The translations under genes were made by a program, and so were the position numbers. A stretch of DNA of 64,000 bases from Endozoicomonas gorgoniicola (GTDB taxonomy: Bacteria; Pseudomonadota; Gammaproteobacteria; Pseudomonadales; Endozoicomonadaceae): NCBI RefSeq assembly GCF_025562715.2, contig NZ_JAPFCC010000001.1, forward strand, positions 3,180,501-3,244,500, written 5' to 3'. Positions 46,392-55,841 of the stretch are shown here, piece after piece; positions within the stretch are counted from its first letter, which is position 1, and each line of letters opens with the position of its first letter. Under the pieces are notes generated by a model. That model was not told where the DNA came from. It saw only the letters and a list, made by a program, of their open reading frames with translations, and did not search any database.

Positions 46392-48087
46392 CCTAAATTC
46401 ATCAGTTGAGAGCTAACCCACCGCTCTCGGCTGATGCAGTGTTAAGCATTAAGCTGGAAGACTCAGTCTGGCTTCAACTTGAATTTATTAACCTTACCGG
46501 AGTAATAACTTGGCCTTTTGTTAAAAATTTCGATACTGAACGAGTTAAAATACGACACCAGATATCAATTGGATTCAACTGCGTCGCAATTTCCTTAATT
46601 GAATCAAAAAAATCACACAATCCTTCCTGCATTTTTTGTATCTTCTGCATTAAATTATGCTGACTGGTAATCATTATTTTTTTCTGCCGACCACTCTCTG
46701 TCAGTTTGCCAATTGCACTCATTAACAATGGCCTGCTGGTGATAGATTCTTTATGCGAATCAGGGTTGCTTAATCTCACAAATAAAGTCCACCAGTTGTA
46801 AGCTAATGCCACCATCCTTGATATAAAGCGACATCGCTTTAAGTCATTGGTTGTATAGCCTCCCCAGCCCCATTGGTTTTTGATCTCATCAAAATTGTTT
46901 TCACAGTCAGCTCTATCTCTGTAATGATTTATAATCGACACAACACCATCATCAAGACTTGTGGCTAATACTGAATATTCGAAGAGCTTAATGTTTTCAG
47001 GATCTTCAACAAAGGCAATCTCTTTTTGCTTTTTCTTATTTTCTTTTTCCAGCAAAAGTGAATCACCAGACAATCGCCTTCGGACAATAACAATTCGCCT
47101 TGGTTTTTGCCAACCATCCAGTCTTAATTCAGACTCTTTACCTTCCCAATGCCTGTCGTAGCGCTGCCAGCCTCCGCTACAGTGCGCATGGTGTATAGCT
47201 TTCTTGGTATTAGGGGTCTTTTTGATTTTGAACAAATAGCCACACCCTGATTGTTCAAGCTCCGTCATAACTCGGTCGCTTCCCCAATCACAATCACCCC
47301 GAACAAATTCAGGCCAGCACTCTCTCGGAAGGCGGTTCAATAAATCCATTAGGCCTGGTAATGAGTGTTTACTATTTCCTTTGTCACCTGGTTGAACTTC
47401 AACATCAAGAACCAGCTTTAAATTAGCCATCATGTAAGAGTGATAGGTATGAGAGGGTCGTCCTTTTTTATGGGGATTATATCCCTTCTCTGCACCCTCT
47501 TGGTTACCGTAAATGGTTTTAATCGTAACATCTACATCCAAAATCCACGGTATTTTTAATAAAGGTTCATAGCATTCTTGTAAGTGGTATTGCAGCCACT
47601 CGACACCTTTTTGCTCATCTATTTTAAGTAATCCTCGCCGGGCAGAGTCATCGCTGACAACTTTCGTCATACCAAGCAATTTAGAATTGACACCATCTCC
47701 AGTTAATGTAGCGATATGAGCGTAACGCTTATGCCCTGAAAGTATTGAAAGAAAAAGAGAGCCAATTACATCGACTTTTTTGGGAGCGTTATTGCTTTTG
47801 TAGACCAATGGACAATCTTCTACCCAAGGCTCGAACCGATAGCCAGTTTTTAAAAATTGAATAAAAAATGCAAGCTGACCCATTGGGGTGACTGAAGCCC
47901 CAGGCTCCCACTCAACATGAACTTTACCTTCAAATGTGTCAACTTCAAGAGTGGTTGGAGCAACCTGTTTGCTGAGCTCTTTGGGCTCACCCTTTGGGTG
48001 AATGGGTTCTGGTGGTAGTAACATACTGTAACCCTCTTTGCAGAAGGGTTTACAGTTTAGTCGGTATTTTCAACTGATGATTTTAGG
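46392..48087 (-). mobile_element. IS1380-type element B upstream of the ucpA-like gene
   Basis: A 1696-bp element. Its ends read CCTAAATTCATCAGTTGA and CCTAAAATCATCAGTTGA inward, and it is flanked by the 5-bp duplication ATCAC at 46387-46391 and 48088-48092. It differs from the element at 22493-24212 in sequence and ends. Confidence 0.92.
46474..48024 (-). CDS. IS1380-type DDE transposase (element B)
   Basis: A 516-residue transposase. First Asp in PWILDVDVTIKTIYGNQEGA (about residue 165), followed by the IS1380-type GYNPHKKGRPSHTYHSYM. Second Asp in EFVRGDCDWGSDRVMTELEQ (about 245). Glu in YRDRADCENNFDEIKNQWGW (about 370). Length and frame are intact. It shares only general features with the transposase at 22591-23991. 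Confidence 0.9.
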   Translation of the reverse strand: MLLPPEPIHPKGEPKELSKQVAPTTLEVDTFEGKVHVEWEPGASVTPMGQLAFFIQFLKTGYRFEPWVEDCPLVYKSNNAPKKVDVIGSLFLSILSGHKRYAHIATLTGDGVNSKLLGMTKVVSDDSARRGLLKIDEQKGVEWLQYHLQECYEPLLKIPWILDVDVTIKTIYGNQEGAEKGYNPHKKGRPSHTYHSYMMANLKLVLDVEVQPGDKGNSKHSLPGLMDLLNRLPRECWPEFVRGDCDWGSDRVMTELEQSGCGYLFKIKKTPNTKKAIHHAHCSGGWQRYDRHWEGKESELRLDGWQKPRRIVIVRRRLSGDSLLLEKENKKKQKEIAFVEDPENIKLFEYSVLATSLDDGVVSIINHYRDRADCENNFDEIKNQWGWGGYTTNDLKRCRFISRMVALAYNWWTLFVRLSNPDSHKESITSRPLLMSAIGKLTESGRQKKIMITSQHNLMQKIQKMQEGLCDFFDSIKEIATQLNPIDIWCRILTRSVSKFLTKGQVITPVRLINSS

Positions 48088-48202
48088 ATCACTGTAAAAG
48101 AGTTGCATTGTTTGACATAGAACATCAAAAGCGAACACCCGGGGCGGTAGCAATCAAAAATATACCGGATTTTTAGTTTCTGCCTAGTAACCCCACCGTT
48201 TA

Positions 48203-48910
48203 TCAGGACTGAGAATCAATAACCACCTCTTCACCAAACTGGCCATTTCTGGGCAGTGGGTAATGAGAAGAGTTAATGGCTCTCATGATCCGGATTGCCC
48301 GGGCACCCACCGCCTGCGCTGAAGTGATATCACCATCAGCGTCACCGTAGAATAACTTGATATTATGGGATTTCAGATTCTTCTCTTTATTGAAGTTGTT
48401 GGCTTTGTCAGCAAAAACAACCGGCTACATATTGGTGATATGAAATTTCTTCTGAATGATTTCGGTCACCTTTTCCCCCTTGCTATAGGGACGCGCGGTC
48501 ACAAAATAAATGGTATCTCCCCGCTCCCGGTGCATCTTGATCAGCTCTTTGGCAACCCGCTTCGGCACACTGAACTCATCCCACCCTCCGTTCATCTTTG
48601 CCCAAAAACTGGGATTGTTAAGGTAATCATTGCTGCCGGGAGAGAACTCAGCCTTACCTTTGACAAATCCCGGGGTTGAATACAGGACGGTGTCATCAAT
48701 ATCAAACCCCACAGCCATCGGCGGCATACCCTTGAGACTGTCACGAATGCTGTCTACAGAAACCCACTGGACAGCGGCCCGTTGCATCAATTCAGCGGAT
48801 GTAACACCAGCCTGAACCGCCGGGGGGGGAGTGCTGGCATTAGTGAATGGGCTAAGCAGAGTAGCAGAAAGGACTAACGAGCTTAAAAGTGCTTTTTTCA
48901 TCATGAACAC
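48203..48910 (-). pseudogene. aphA: Class B acid phosphatase (AphA-like) with an in-frame amber stop
   Basis: A periplasmic HAD-type acid phosphatase gene. Signal peptide MKKALLSSLVLSATLLSPFT. The nucleophile motif is VGFDIDDTVLYSTPGF, then FWAKMNGGWDEFSVPKRVAK and IYFVTARPYSKGEK. After FHITNM comes TAG, where the family has Asn or a similar residue (TNMNPV). The frame then continues without any other lesion to PVVFADKANN, the GDADGDITSAQAVGARAIRI motif with the last catalytic Asp residues, and a natural end QFGEEVVIDSQS. The full frame is 708 bases, 236 codons. Without suppression the product stops after 161 residues and lacks the Lys/Asp half of the site, so it should be inactive. Confidence 0.9.
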
Positions 48911-49226
48911 ATCACCAGATGGTTTTTTAAGTATCCCGAATCATATCAATCAAAAAACATGTTTCTATAAGTAATAAACACTTATGCTTCTGTGGCCATG
49001 CGGTCGATACCCGGGGTATTTCACCATCACCTGTTGTTTGTGCTTGCCGTCTTTCCAGTGACTTTGGGCCGCATGGGAAACTCATTAATAGAAAAGCAGA
49101 AAACGGCTTAGGGAAGTAGCAGAGAAAAATATCCCATCGTCATCCCCGCGCAGGCGGGGATGACGGAGGAGCTGGTATGTTGTTCAGTACTGCTTCCCTT
49201 ATGGCGGCTGGCAGATCTTTTTGTCG
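48911..49226. other. Intergenic stretch between aphA and murJ
   Basis: No gene is seen. It contains the REP-like palindrome at 49138-49165 and an AT-rich aphA leader. Confidence 0.5.
49138..49165. repeat. REP-like palindrome downstream of murJ
   Basis: CGTCATCCCCGCG, CA, then a pairing GGCGGGGATGACG-type arm. It matches the palindrome at 36726-36754 and is the cleaner copy. Flanking bases are partly shared as well. Confidence 0.7.
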
Positions 49227-50834
49227 TCAGTGTCGAAACTGGGACGGACGAATACCAGACAGCAGCAAACTGAAACCATAAGCTGCCAGACCTGCGGCAA
49301 CGGTAAACGACATCTGACTTACACGCTGCCACAGTGACCAGTCCAGCCATTGCTGAACATCACCTTGCATCATCAGCAAAACAGCCGCCATCACCGCATT
49401 GGCAAACAACAGACGGCCAGCATAAAGCCACCAACCTGCCTGCGGTTTAAATACCCCTGTTTTCTTCAGCCCCAGAAGCAGCAAACCCGCATTCATAAAG
49501 GCCGACATGGCTGTCGCTAACGCCAGGCCCACATGCTGCAACCAGAACACCAACATCAGGTTAAACACCATATTGGCAACCATTGCCTTAATGGCAATCT
49601 GTACCGGAGTTTTAGTGTCCTGACGGGCAAAGTAACCCGGCGCCAGCACCTTGATCAGCATAAAAGCCACCAGCCCCAGTGAATAAGCCTGCAAACTCAT
49701 ACCGGCCATAATCACATCCCGGTCCTGCATTTCGCCGTAATGGAACAGGGTCGTAATCAATGGCTCAGCCAGAATAAACAGTGCAACGCCAGCAGGAATA
49801 CCAATCAGCAGCACCAGGCGGATAGCCCAGTCCAGCGTTCTGGAAAACTGATCTTTCGAGTCATCAGCGTGCTTACGGGACAGGCTGGGCAGAATGACCG
49901 TTGCAATAGCGATGCCAAACACCCCCAGGGGCAGTTCTGACAGACGATCGGAATAATACAACCAGGAAACACTGCCAGTTTGCAGAAACGAAGCCAGCAC
50001 CGTATCCAGCAACAGGTTAATCTGACTGACGGACACACCAAAGAGAGCCGGAATCATCAGTTTCATGATGCGTCGCACCCCTTCATGCTGCCGGTCCCAG
50101 CGCGGCAAAGGCAGCAAACGGATCTGCATCAGGAATGGCAGCTGCAACAGCAGCTGGGATACACCCGCGATCACGACGCCCCACGCCAGTGCCATCACTG
50201 GCTCGGCAAAATAAGGGGTCAGCAGCAGGGTTGAACCAATCAGGCTGAGATTCAACAAAACCGGCGTAAAGGCAGGCAAAGCAAAACGGCTGTAACTGTT
50301 AAGAATACCGCCAGCCAGTGCCGTCAGGGAAATCAGCAGCAGATAAGGAAAGGTGATGCGCAACATACTGCCAGCCAGCGCCAGCTTTTCCGGCTCATCA
50401 ATAAAGCCCGGCGCAAACAGCCGAATCAGCAGGGGAGCGCCCAGCATGCACAGAACGGTGACCATCAGCAACGTGCCAGCCAGCGTACCACTGACACGAC
50501 TGACCAGAATACGCACTTCATCAAAGGGTTTTGTGGTGCGATATTCCGACAGAACCGGCACAAATGCCTGGGAAAAAGCGCCTTCGGCAAACAGCCGCCT
50601 GAGAAAGTTGGGGATTTTGAACGCGACAAAAAAAGCGTCCGCTGCCATGGACGAGCCAAAATAGCCAGCCACCACCACGTCACGAACCAGCCCCAGTACC
50701 CGGGACATCATAGTCATAACACCCACCACCAGGCTGGATTTCAGCAAACTCTGGGAGCGTGGCTGTTTTGCATCAGCACTGGTGTTTATGCCAGCACTGG
50801 TATTTTCATCGTTATCAGAGGGTTGTTCAGACAT
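49227..50834 (-). CDS. murJ: Lipid II flippase MurJ
   Basis: A 535-residue inner-membrane protein of the MVF/MOP family that flips the peptidoglycan precursor lipid II. A polar lead of about 27 residues precedes the conserved core SLLKSSLVVGVMTMMSRVLG and LVRDVVVAGYFGSSMAADAF, FVAFKIPNFLRRLFAEGAFS. The hydrophobic helices continue to the C-terminus. It is divergent from rpsT, as in Pseudomonas and relatives. Normally ribF follows; here the REP-like repeat and the accessory block intervene. Confidence 0.97.
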   Translation of the reverse strand: MSEQPSDNDENTSAGINTSADAKQPRSQSLLKSSLVVGVMTMMSRVLGLVRDVVVAGYFGSSMAADAFFVAFKIPNFLRRLFAEGAFSQAFVPVLSEYRTTKPFDEVRILVSRVSGTLAGTLLMVTVLCMLGAPLLIRLFAPGFIDEPEKLALAGSMLRITFPYLLLISLTALAGGILNSYSRFALPAFTPVLLNLSLIGSTLLLTPYFAEPVMALAWGVVIAGVSQLLLQLPFLMQIRLLPLPRWDRQHEGVRRIMKLMIPALFGVSVSQINLLLDTVLASFLQTGSVSWLYYSDRLSELPLGVFGIAIATVILPSLSRKHADDSKDQFSRTLDWAIRLVLLIGIPAGVALFILAEPLITTLFHYGEMQDRDVIMAGMSLQAYSLGLVAFMLIKVLAPGYFARQDTKTPVQIAIKAMVANMVFNLMLVFWLQHVGLALATAMSAFMNAGLLLLGLKKTGVFKPQAGWWLYAGRLLFANAVMAAVLLMMQGDVQQWLDWSLWQRVSQMSFTVAAGLAAYGFSLLLSGIRPSQFRH

Positions 50835-51131
50835 TCAGGGGCTCAATACCAGGTTCAGAAAAGGCATCGATATTAACGATAACTCTCACTTTACACCAGA
50901 TGATGGGGGGATAGGGACTATACAGTCAAGCGCAGGCAGGACGCCGTATTGACAACAGAAGCCTGACACGGCATGATTCGGCGACTTGACTGTATGGGTA
51001 TGGCACTGAAGGTTCTCTTGCCCGGGAGAACCCTTACAGTAACTGCGGCAACTACATACTCGAATCACAGGGTGCCCGAAGCCGCCCTGCAATTGAATAC
51101 AGTACACACATTCGATTTTAGGAGCACCAGA

Positions 51132-51398
51132 ATGGCTAACTCTCCATCTGCTAAAAAGCGCGCCCGTCAGGCTGAAAACCGTCGTGTTCACAACGCATCC
51201 CTGCGTTCCATGGTTCGTACTTCCATCAAGAAAGTAGTACGCGCTATCGAAGCCAAAGACGTTGAACTGGCTAAAGCTGAATACGCTGCGGCTGTACCTG
51301 TTATCGACCGTATGGCCGACAAAGGTATCATCCACAAGAACAAGGCCGCTCGTCATAAGAGCCGTCTGAACGCTCAGGTTAAAGCCCTGTCTGCTTAA
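51132..51398 (+). CDS. rpsT: 30S ribosomal protein S20
   Basis: An 88-residue basic helical protein of the small ribosomal subunit: MANSPSAKKRARQAENRRVH, then SLRSMVRTSIKKVVRAIEAK, then GIIHKNKAARHKSRLNAQVK. The start has TAGGAG eight bases upstream; the frame is open further upstream but the added residues are not part of S20. Its divergent position to murJ matches the usual order. In E. coli S20 controls its own translation; no such element was examined here. Confidence 0.98.
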   Translation: MANSPSAKKRARQAENRRVHNASLRSMVRTSIKKVVRAIEAKDVELAKAEYAAAVPVIDRMADKGIIHKNKAARHKSRLNAQVKALSA

Positions 51399-51430
51399 TT
51401 TCTGAAGTCTCTGCTCAGAAGCGTTCTTTC

Positions 51431-51455
51431 AAGATGGGGCTTCCTGCCCCATCTT
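51431..51455 (+). terminator. Terminator of rpsT
   Basis: AAGATGGGGC, a TTCCT loop, then GCCCCATCTT followed by GTATT. A strong stem 33 bases past the rpsT stop. Confidence 0.85.
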
Positions 51456-51487
51456 GTATTGCCTCAACTTATTAATCCATCCAGTTG

Positions 51488-52723
51488 TTAATCCATCCAG
51501 TCACCAAATATCAGTTTCTCCGGGCGACCCCAGCGCATAACGAGCGTAACAGCTTCAGAGCTATCCAGATGATACAAAGCACATTTAAAATCATCAAAGG
51601 CTCTCCCAGGGTCAGGTTCCGTAGCCAATAAAAACCTCAGAATGGTATCGACCACCTGACACGGGGAAGTTCCCTCCATTTCTAAATCTGCAATATTCTT
51701 ATCAGACATACCTGCAAATCTGGCCAATGCCTGCCAGTCATGACCTGACCCGGAGCTGCTGATGATAAGCATTACAATCTCTTCATAATCAGGCGAGGCA
51801 AAGAACGGAAAAGCCTGAGCTAACTGCTCCGTACTAATCAGTAACGGCTCAATTCCTATGCCTGTGCCAACTGCCCTATCATCGAAACCGGCTTCTCCTC
51901 GCAGTGCTACCTCAGCCCTGAGTAAAACGCATTCCGTTAACGAACCTGGTGGAAAGTCGCTACCAATGGATATCGGCTCAATTTGGGTACCTGATCCAGC
52001 AGCCATATCACAGGAACCGACCTCCCCTTGCCCTGATACCTCCTCAGCCCCGGGCAAAACAACTTCCTCTAACAAATCTGACAAGCGGCTATTGATGGAA
52101 AGGAAACAACAGTGCAATATCTGTGCAGCACCGTGGGGGTACTTATTTTCAAAGTACTGCAAAAGACGCTCTGCCGGATTACCTATGCACCTGAAAGAGT
52201 CAATCTGAGCCTCTGACAGGCCGAGTTTTATGGCCGCTTTTTCCCAATAGCATTTTGTATACCCGTTCTCTGCCTGTGCCATTAACTGACCAACAAGCTC
52301 TGCCCTTTCTTTTGTCTCTTTGGGGGGAACCCTTAGAGTTATCCTTGGGTTAACGACCTGACATCGACTTACCGGAGTCTTACCTGAAAGTGGCATAACA
52401 GTGATCGCAACACGCTGAGGCCGACAATAATCAGAAAACAAATAGCCAGAATAAAGACCATCACATAGCGAAGAGTGATCTCCATATAACGATGGTACCC
52501 GCTTCTTGCCAACCCACTCATTACCATGCATTGCCGGGTGATTAACCCTCTGAAAGTTTTGTTTCAACTGCACTCCACCGGGGATAGGTGAGCTATCCCT
52601 GTAGAGCAGGGCGGCCATCGTAGCAAAAGAAAAAATCAGGCTGAAGGTTGGCTGATGCCTTGCCGACAGGGTAGAACTGAAAAGCATGGACACCAACACC
52701 AGACAAAAGCACTTAGTTTTCAT
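51488..52723 (-). CDS. Secreted protein with two death-domain-like repeats
   Basis: A 411-residue protein with a signal peptide (MKTKCFCLVLVSMLFSSTLS). Two similar helical modules of about 65 residues are visible. The first lies at about residues 155-225 (YWEKAAIKLGLSEAQIDSF ... NPAERLLQYFENKY). The second lies at about 335-400 (DWQALARFAGMSDKNIADLE ... SPCQVVDTILRFLL). Each has a Trp, an Ala-x-x-x-Gly-[LM]-Ser turn, an Ile-x-x-[FL] and a Pro before the next helix, the pattern of eukaryotic death-fold domains. Between them a linker is also duplicated (GSGTQIEPISIGSD and GTGIGIEPLLISTE). Death folds bind each other in host death and immune signalling, so a host-directed role is possible. It lies between rpsT and proB, outside the usual gene order. 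Confidence 0.6.
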   Translation of the reverse strand: MKTKCFCLVLVSMLFSSTLSARHQPTFSLIFSFATMAALLYRDSSPIPGGVQLKQNFQRVNHPAMHGNEWVGKKRVPSLYGDHSSLCDGLYSGYLFSDYCRPQRVAITVMPLSGKTPVSRCQVVNPRITLRVPPKETKERAELVGQLMAQAENGYTKCYWEKAAIKLGLSEAQIDSFRCIGNPAERLLQYFENKYPHGAAQILHCCFLSINSRLSDLLEEVVLPGAEEVSGQGEVGSCDMAAGSGTQIEPISIGSDFPPGSLTECVLLRAEVALRGEAGFDDRAVGTGIGIEPLLISTEQLAQAFPFFASPDYEEIVMLIISSSGSGHDWQALARFAGMSDKNIADLEMEGTSPCQVVDTILRFLLATEPDPGRAFDDFKCALYHLDSSEAVTLVMRWGRPEKLIFGDWMD

Positions 52724-52884
52724 TGGATGTTCCAGTTAAGCCGCTCTGGCCGGTATTATTCTTTGAAAGACTGCTTAGGGGACCGGTATAAGATAGCTCC
52801 AAATAAGATAGCTACAAAATCCAGAGCGTGCTTTGATTCCCAAGGCCTTCTTAACAATAAACAGGCAAGCATCCGGCAACGAGC

Positions 52885-54015
52885 TTAACCGGCCAGCACC
52901 ATATTATTCCTGTGCAACAGTTCAGGCTCACCGGAGTAACCCAGCAAGCCACCAATCAGATCGCTGGATTTACCAATGATTTTACGGGCATCCTCATCAC
53001 CATAATTGGTCAGTCCTCTCGCCACTTCACGACCGGACTCATCAACACAGGTCACCATCTCACCCCGAAGAAATGAGCCCCGGACTTCACGCACGCCTAC
53101 CGGCAAGAGACTCTTGCCCTTTGACAACAGAACATCCACAGCCCCGGCATCCAGAACCAGCTCACCAGAGGTTTGCATATGCCCCTGCAACCATTGCTTG
53201 CGGGCTGCCAGGCGCTCATGGTCCGGCAACAGCAGCGTTCCCAACGCTTCTTCATCATAGAGCCGTTCAATGACCGACTCTATCCGCCCACCCACAATCA
53301 CGGTGGCCGCACCGGAAGCCGCAGCCTGCCGGGCAGCACGCAATTTGGTCTGCATACCACCTCGTCCCAGTCGGCCACTGCCTCTGCCAGCCATGGCATC
53401 CAGCTGCCTGTCCTTAGCCCGAACATTATCGACGAGTGTTGCGCCGGGGTCTTTGCGCGGATCGGCTGTAAACAAACCGTCCTGATCCGTCATCAGCACC
53501 AGCACGTCCGCCTCAACCAGGTTCGCCACCAGCGCCCCCAGCGTGTCGTTGTCACCAAAACGCACTTCTTCAGTGGCTACGGTATCGTTTTCATTGACTA
53601 CTGGCACGACGCCCATATCGAGCAGAGTATTCAGCGTACTGCGGGCATTTAAATAGCGCTGACGATTACTGTGATCAGCGTGGGTCAGCAATACCTGCGC
53701 CGGCTGAAAGCCGTGTTTCTGAAAGCTTTCCTCCCAGACCTGCACCAGTCTTGCCTGCCCTACCGCTGCCGCAGCCTGAAGTTCATTCAAGGCAGACGGT
53801 CGTTCATCCAGCCCCAGTTTTTCCATTCCGGCGGCCACGGCACCGGATGAAACCAGAACAATCTCAACACCCTTACGTCGCAGGCGGCACATCTGGGTCA
53901 CCCAGTTATCAATACGCGTCACATCAAGACCACGACCTTCGTCGGTCAACAAAGCACTGCCAATTTTTATCACCCAGCGCTTTGCTGAACTCAACCTGCC
54001 TCGCTCACTCATCCT
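52885..54015 (-). CDS. proB: Glutamate 5-kinase
   Basis: A 376-residue enzyme catalysing the first step of proline synthesis (glutamate to glutamyl-5-phosphate). The kinase domain has WVIKIGSALLTDEGRGLD, VLVSSGAVAAGMEKLG, VPVVNENDTVATEEVRFGDN and the GRGGMQTKLRAARQAAASGA loop. A PUA domain follows (about residues 278-365: ASGELVLDAGAVDVLL, then VTCVDESGREVARGLTNYG). The start at MSERGRLSS has GAAGGAGAAAGG directly before it; the frame is open seven codons further. It is last in rplU-rpmA-obgE-proB. Confidence 0.97.
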   Translation of the reverse strand, partial: RMSERGRLSSAKRWVIKIGSALLTDEGRGLDVTRIDNWVTQMCRLRRKGVEIVLVSSGAVAAGMEKLGLDERPSALNELQAAAAVGQARLVQVWEESFQKHGFQPAQVLLTHADHSNRQRYLNARSTLNTLLDMGVVPVVNENDTVATEEVRFGDNDTLGALVANLVEADVLVLMTDQDGLFTADPRKDPGATLVDNVRAKDRQLDAMAGRGSGRLGRGGMQTKLRAARQAAASGAATVIVGGRIESVIERLYDEEALGTLLLPDHERLAARKQWLQGHMQTSGELVLDAGAVDVLLSKGKSLLPVGVREVRGSFLRGEMVTCVDESGREVARGLTNYGDEDARKIIGKSSDLIGGLLGYSGEPELLHRNNMVLAG

Positions 54016-54037
54016 TTCTCCTTCAAGCCGATACAAA

Positions 54038-54063
54038 AACCGCCCTGTTCAGGGCGGTTAAAA
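54038..54063 (-). terminator. Terminator between obgE and proB
   Basis: Minus strand: AACCGCCCTG, AA, CAGGGCGGTT, then a T run. It is 5 bases past the obgE stop and just before the proB leader, so proB likely depends partly on its own promoter. Confidence 0.85.
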
Positions 54064-54067
54064 ACAA

Positions 54068-55282
54068 TCAGGGTGCGTAGAATACCTCTACATCGTCCTC
54101 ATCATCAAAGTCATCATCATCGTCTTCGTCTTCAAACTGAGCCATTTTCTGAGCCAGACGTTTCTGACGACGCTCTTCAGCAATTTCACGCATACGACTG
54201 CGGGCTTCTGCTTCCATTTTGACGCGATGTTCTTCTTCCTGAGCCGCAATACTGTCGTCCTGAGCTTCTTCCTGATTACGCTCTTCGATGTAAGTCATCA
54301 GTTCCTGGCACAAAAGGTCGGTTCCCTGACCGGCAATGGCTGAGGTACGGTACACACGACCTTCCCAGCCCAGTTCTTTGATGATCCGGGCGCACACTTC
54401 CTCACGTTGATCTTCCGGCAGCAGATCAACCTTGTTCAACACCAGCCAGCGTTCACGCTCTGCCAGTGCCGGGCTGAAGTTTTCCAGCTCCTTAACAATG
54501 GCCCTGGCGGTTTCCACCGGATCGGTTTCATCAAAAGGCGCTACATCAACAAGATGTAGAAGCACACGACAGCGGGACAGGTGTTTCAGGAAACGAATCC
54601 CCAGTCCTGCACCTTCAGCAGCCCCTTCAATCAGTCCCGGAATATCGGCCACCACAAAACTGCGATGCTTCTCGACACTCACTACTCCCAGATTGGGTAC
54701 CAGAGTTGTGAACGGATAGTTCGCTACTTTTGGCCTGGCATGGGATACAGAACGGATAAAGGTCGATTTACCGGCGTTAGGCATACCCAGCAGACCCACA
54801 TCCGCAATCACCTTCAGCTCAAAACGCAGGTTACGCCCTTCACCTTCGGAACCCGGCGTTGTCTGGCGGGGAGCGCGGTTAACACTGGATTTGAAGCGGG
54901 TATTGCCCAGACCGTGCCAGCCACCATGAGCCACCATAATCCGCTGACCGGTTTCCATAAGGTCACCGATCACCTCTTCAGTATCGTCATCAACAACGGT
55001 TGTACCTACCGGCACAGGTAAAATAATGTCTTCGCCTTTTTTACCGGAACAGTTACGACCACGCCCCGACGCACCGTTTTCTGCCTGATAGCGACGGGTA
55101 TAGCGATAGTCCACCAGCGTGTTCAGATCATCCCTGGCCTCTACGTAAACGCTGCCGCCGTCACCACCATCGCCACCGTCCGGGCCACCCTTGGCAACAT
55201 ATTTCTCACGACGGAAACTTAAAGCACCGTTACCGCCCTTACCTGCCTGAACCCAGATCGTGGCTTCATCGACAAACTTCAT
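54068..55282 (-). CDS. obgE: GTPase ObgE/CgtA
   Basis: A 404-residue ribosome-associated GTPase for 50S assembly. The glycine-rich Obg domain is at the start (MKFVDEATIWVQAGKGGNGA, then GGPDGGDGGDGGSVYVEA). The G domain has P-loop GMPNAGKSTFIRSVS (about residue 166), FTTLVPNLGVV, DIPGLIEGAAEGAGLG and NKVDLL. A very acidic C-terminal tail (EDEDDDDDFDDEDDVEVF) is seen. It follows rpmA as usual. Confidence 0.97.
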   Translation of the reverse strand: MKFVDEATIWVQAGKGGNGALSFRREKYVAKGGPDGGDGGDGGSVYVEARDDLNTLVDYRYTRRYQAENGASGRGRNCSGKKGEDIILPVPVGTTVVDDDTEEVIGDLMETGQRIMVAHGGWHGLGNTRFKSSVNRAPRQTTPGSEGEGRNLRFELKVIADVGLLGMPNAGKSTFIRSVSHARPKVANYPFTTLVPNLGVVSVEKHRSFVVADIPGLIEGAAEGAGLGIRFLKHLSRCRVLLHLVDVAPFDETDPVETARAIVKELENFSPALAERERWLVLNKVDLLPEDQREEVCARIIKELGWEGRVYRTSAIAGQGTDLLCQELMTYIEERNQEEAQDDSIAAQEEEHRVKMEAEARSRMREIAEERRQKRLAQKMAQFEDEDDDDDFDDEDDVEVFYAP

Positions 55283-55389
55283 CTACAACCTCCTGCAGCA
55301 TTCGCCTTCAGTAGCGATGCCTGCACATAAATTCTTTGTCGTAAAAAACTTATCTCCAGACACCGGTAATAAATATATCTCAGATACGA

Positions 55390-55418
55390 GAAAGCCCCGC
55401 ATTAAAGCGGGGCTTTCT
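55390..55418 (-). terminator. Terminator between rpmA and obgE
   Basis: Minus strand: GAAAGCCCCGC, a TTTAAT loop, GCGGGGCTTTC. It lies between the rpmA stop and the obgE start and may attenuate transcription from the ribosomal genes into obgE. Confidence 0.8.
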
Positions 55419-55476
55419 GTTTACCGGATAACCTTTCCTGATATCAATCAGGGCACCCGGTAAAAAGCAGTAGCGA

Positions 55477-55734
55477 TTAAGCAGCTTCGATACGAACGTA
55501 CTTACGCTTCTGAGGACCTTTAACCTCAAATACTACCTTGCCGTCAGCCTTGGCGAACAGGGTGTGATCCTTGCCAATACCAACGTTTTCACCAGCGTGG
55601 AAACGAGTACCGCGCTGACGAACCAGGATGTTACCTGCGATAACTGCCTGACCGCCAAAGCGCTTGACACCAAGGCGTTTACTTTCTGAATCGCGACCGT
55701 TGCGGGTAGAACCGCCAGCTTTTTTGTGAGCCAT
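55477..55734 (-). CDS. rpmA: 50S ribosomal protein L27
   Basis: An 85-residue protein near the peptidyl-transferase centre. MAHKKAGGSTRNGRDSESKR, then LGVKRFGGQAVIAGNILVRQ, then RGTRFHAGENVGIGKDHTLF is the full L27 pattern. It has AGGAG before the ATG. A short palindrome (ATGGGTTA AAAA TAACCCAT, 55803-55822) lies between it and rplU. Confidence 0.98.
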   Translation of the reverse strand: MAHKKAGGSTRNGRDSESKRLGVKRFGGQAVIAGNILVRQRGTRFHAGENVGIGKDHTLFAKADGKVVFEVKGPQKRKYVRIEAA

Positions 55735-55841
55735 TATGCTCTCCTTTTAACCCGGTGAAGTGGCCAGCGACCAAACCAGACACCCACCTTCTAAAACATA
55801 AAATGGGTTAAAAATAACCCATCAGCGTTATGAAACCGAAA

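Noticed and set aside
50886..51356. Minus-strand open frame opposite rpsT
   Set aside because: It is the shadow of the S20 gene and has no family resemblance or ribosome site.
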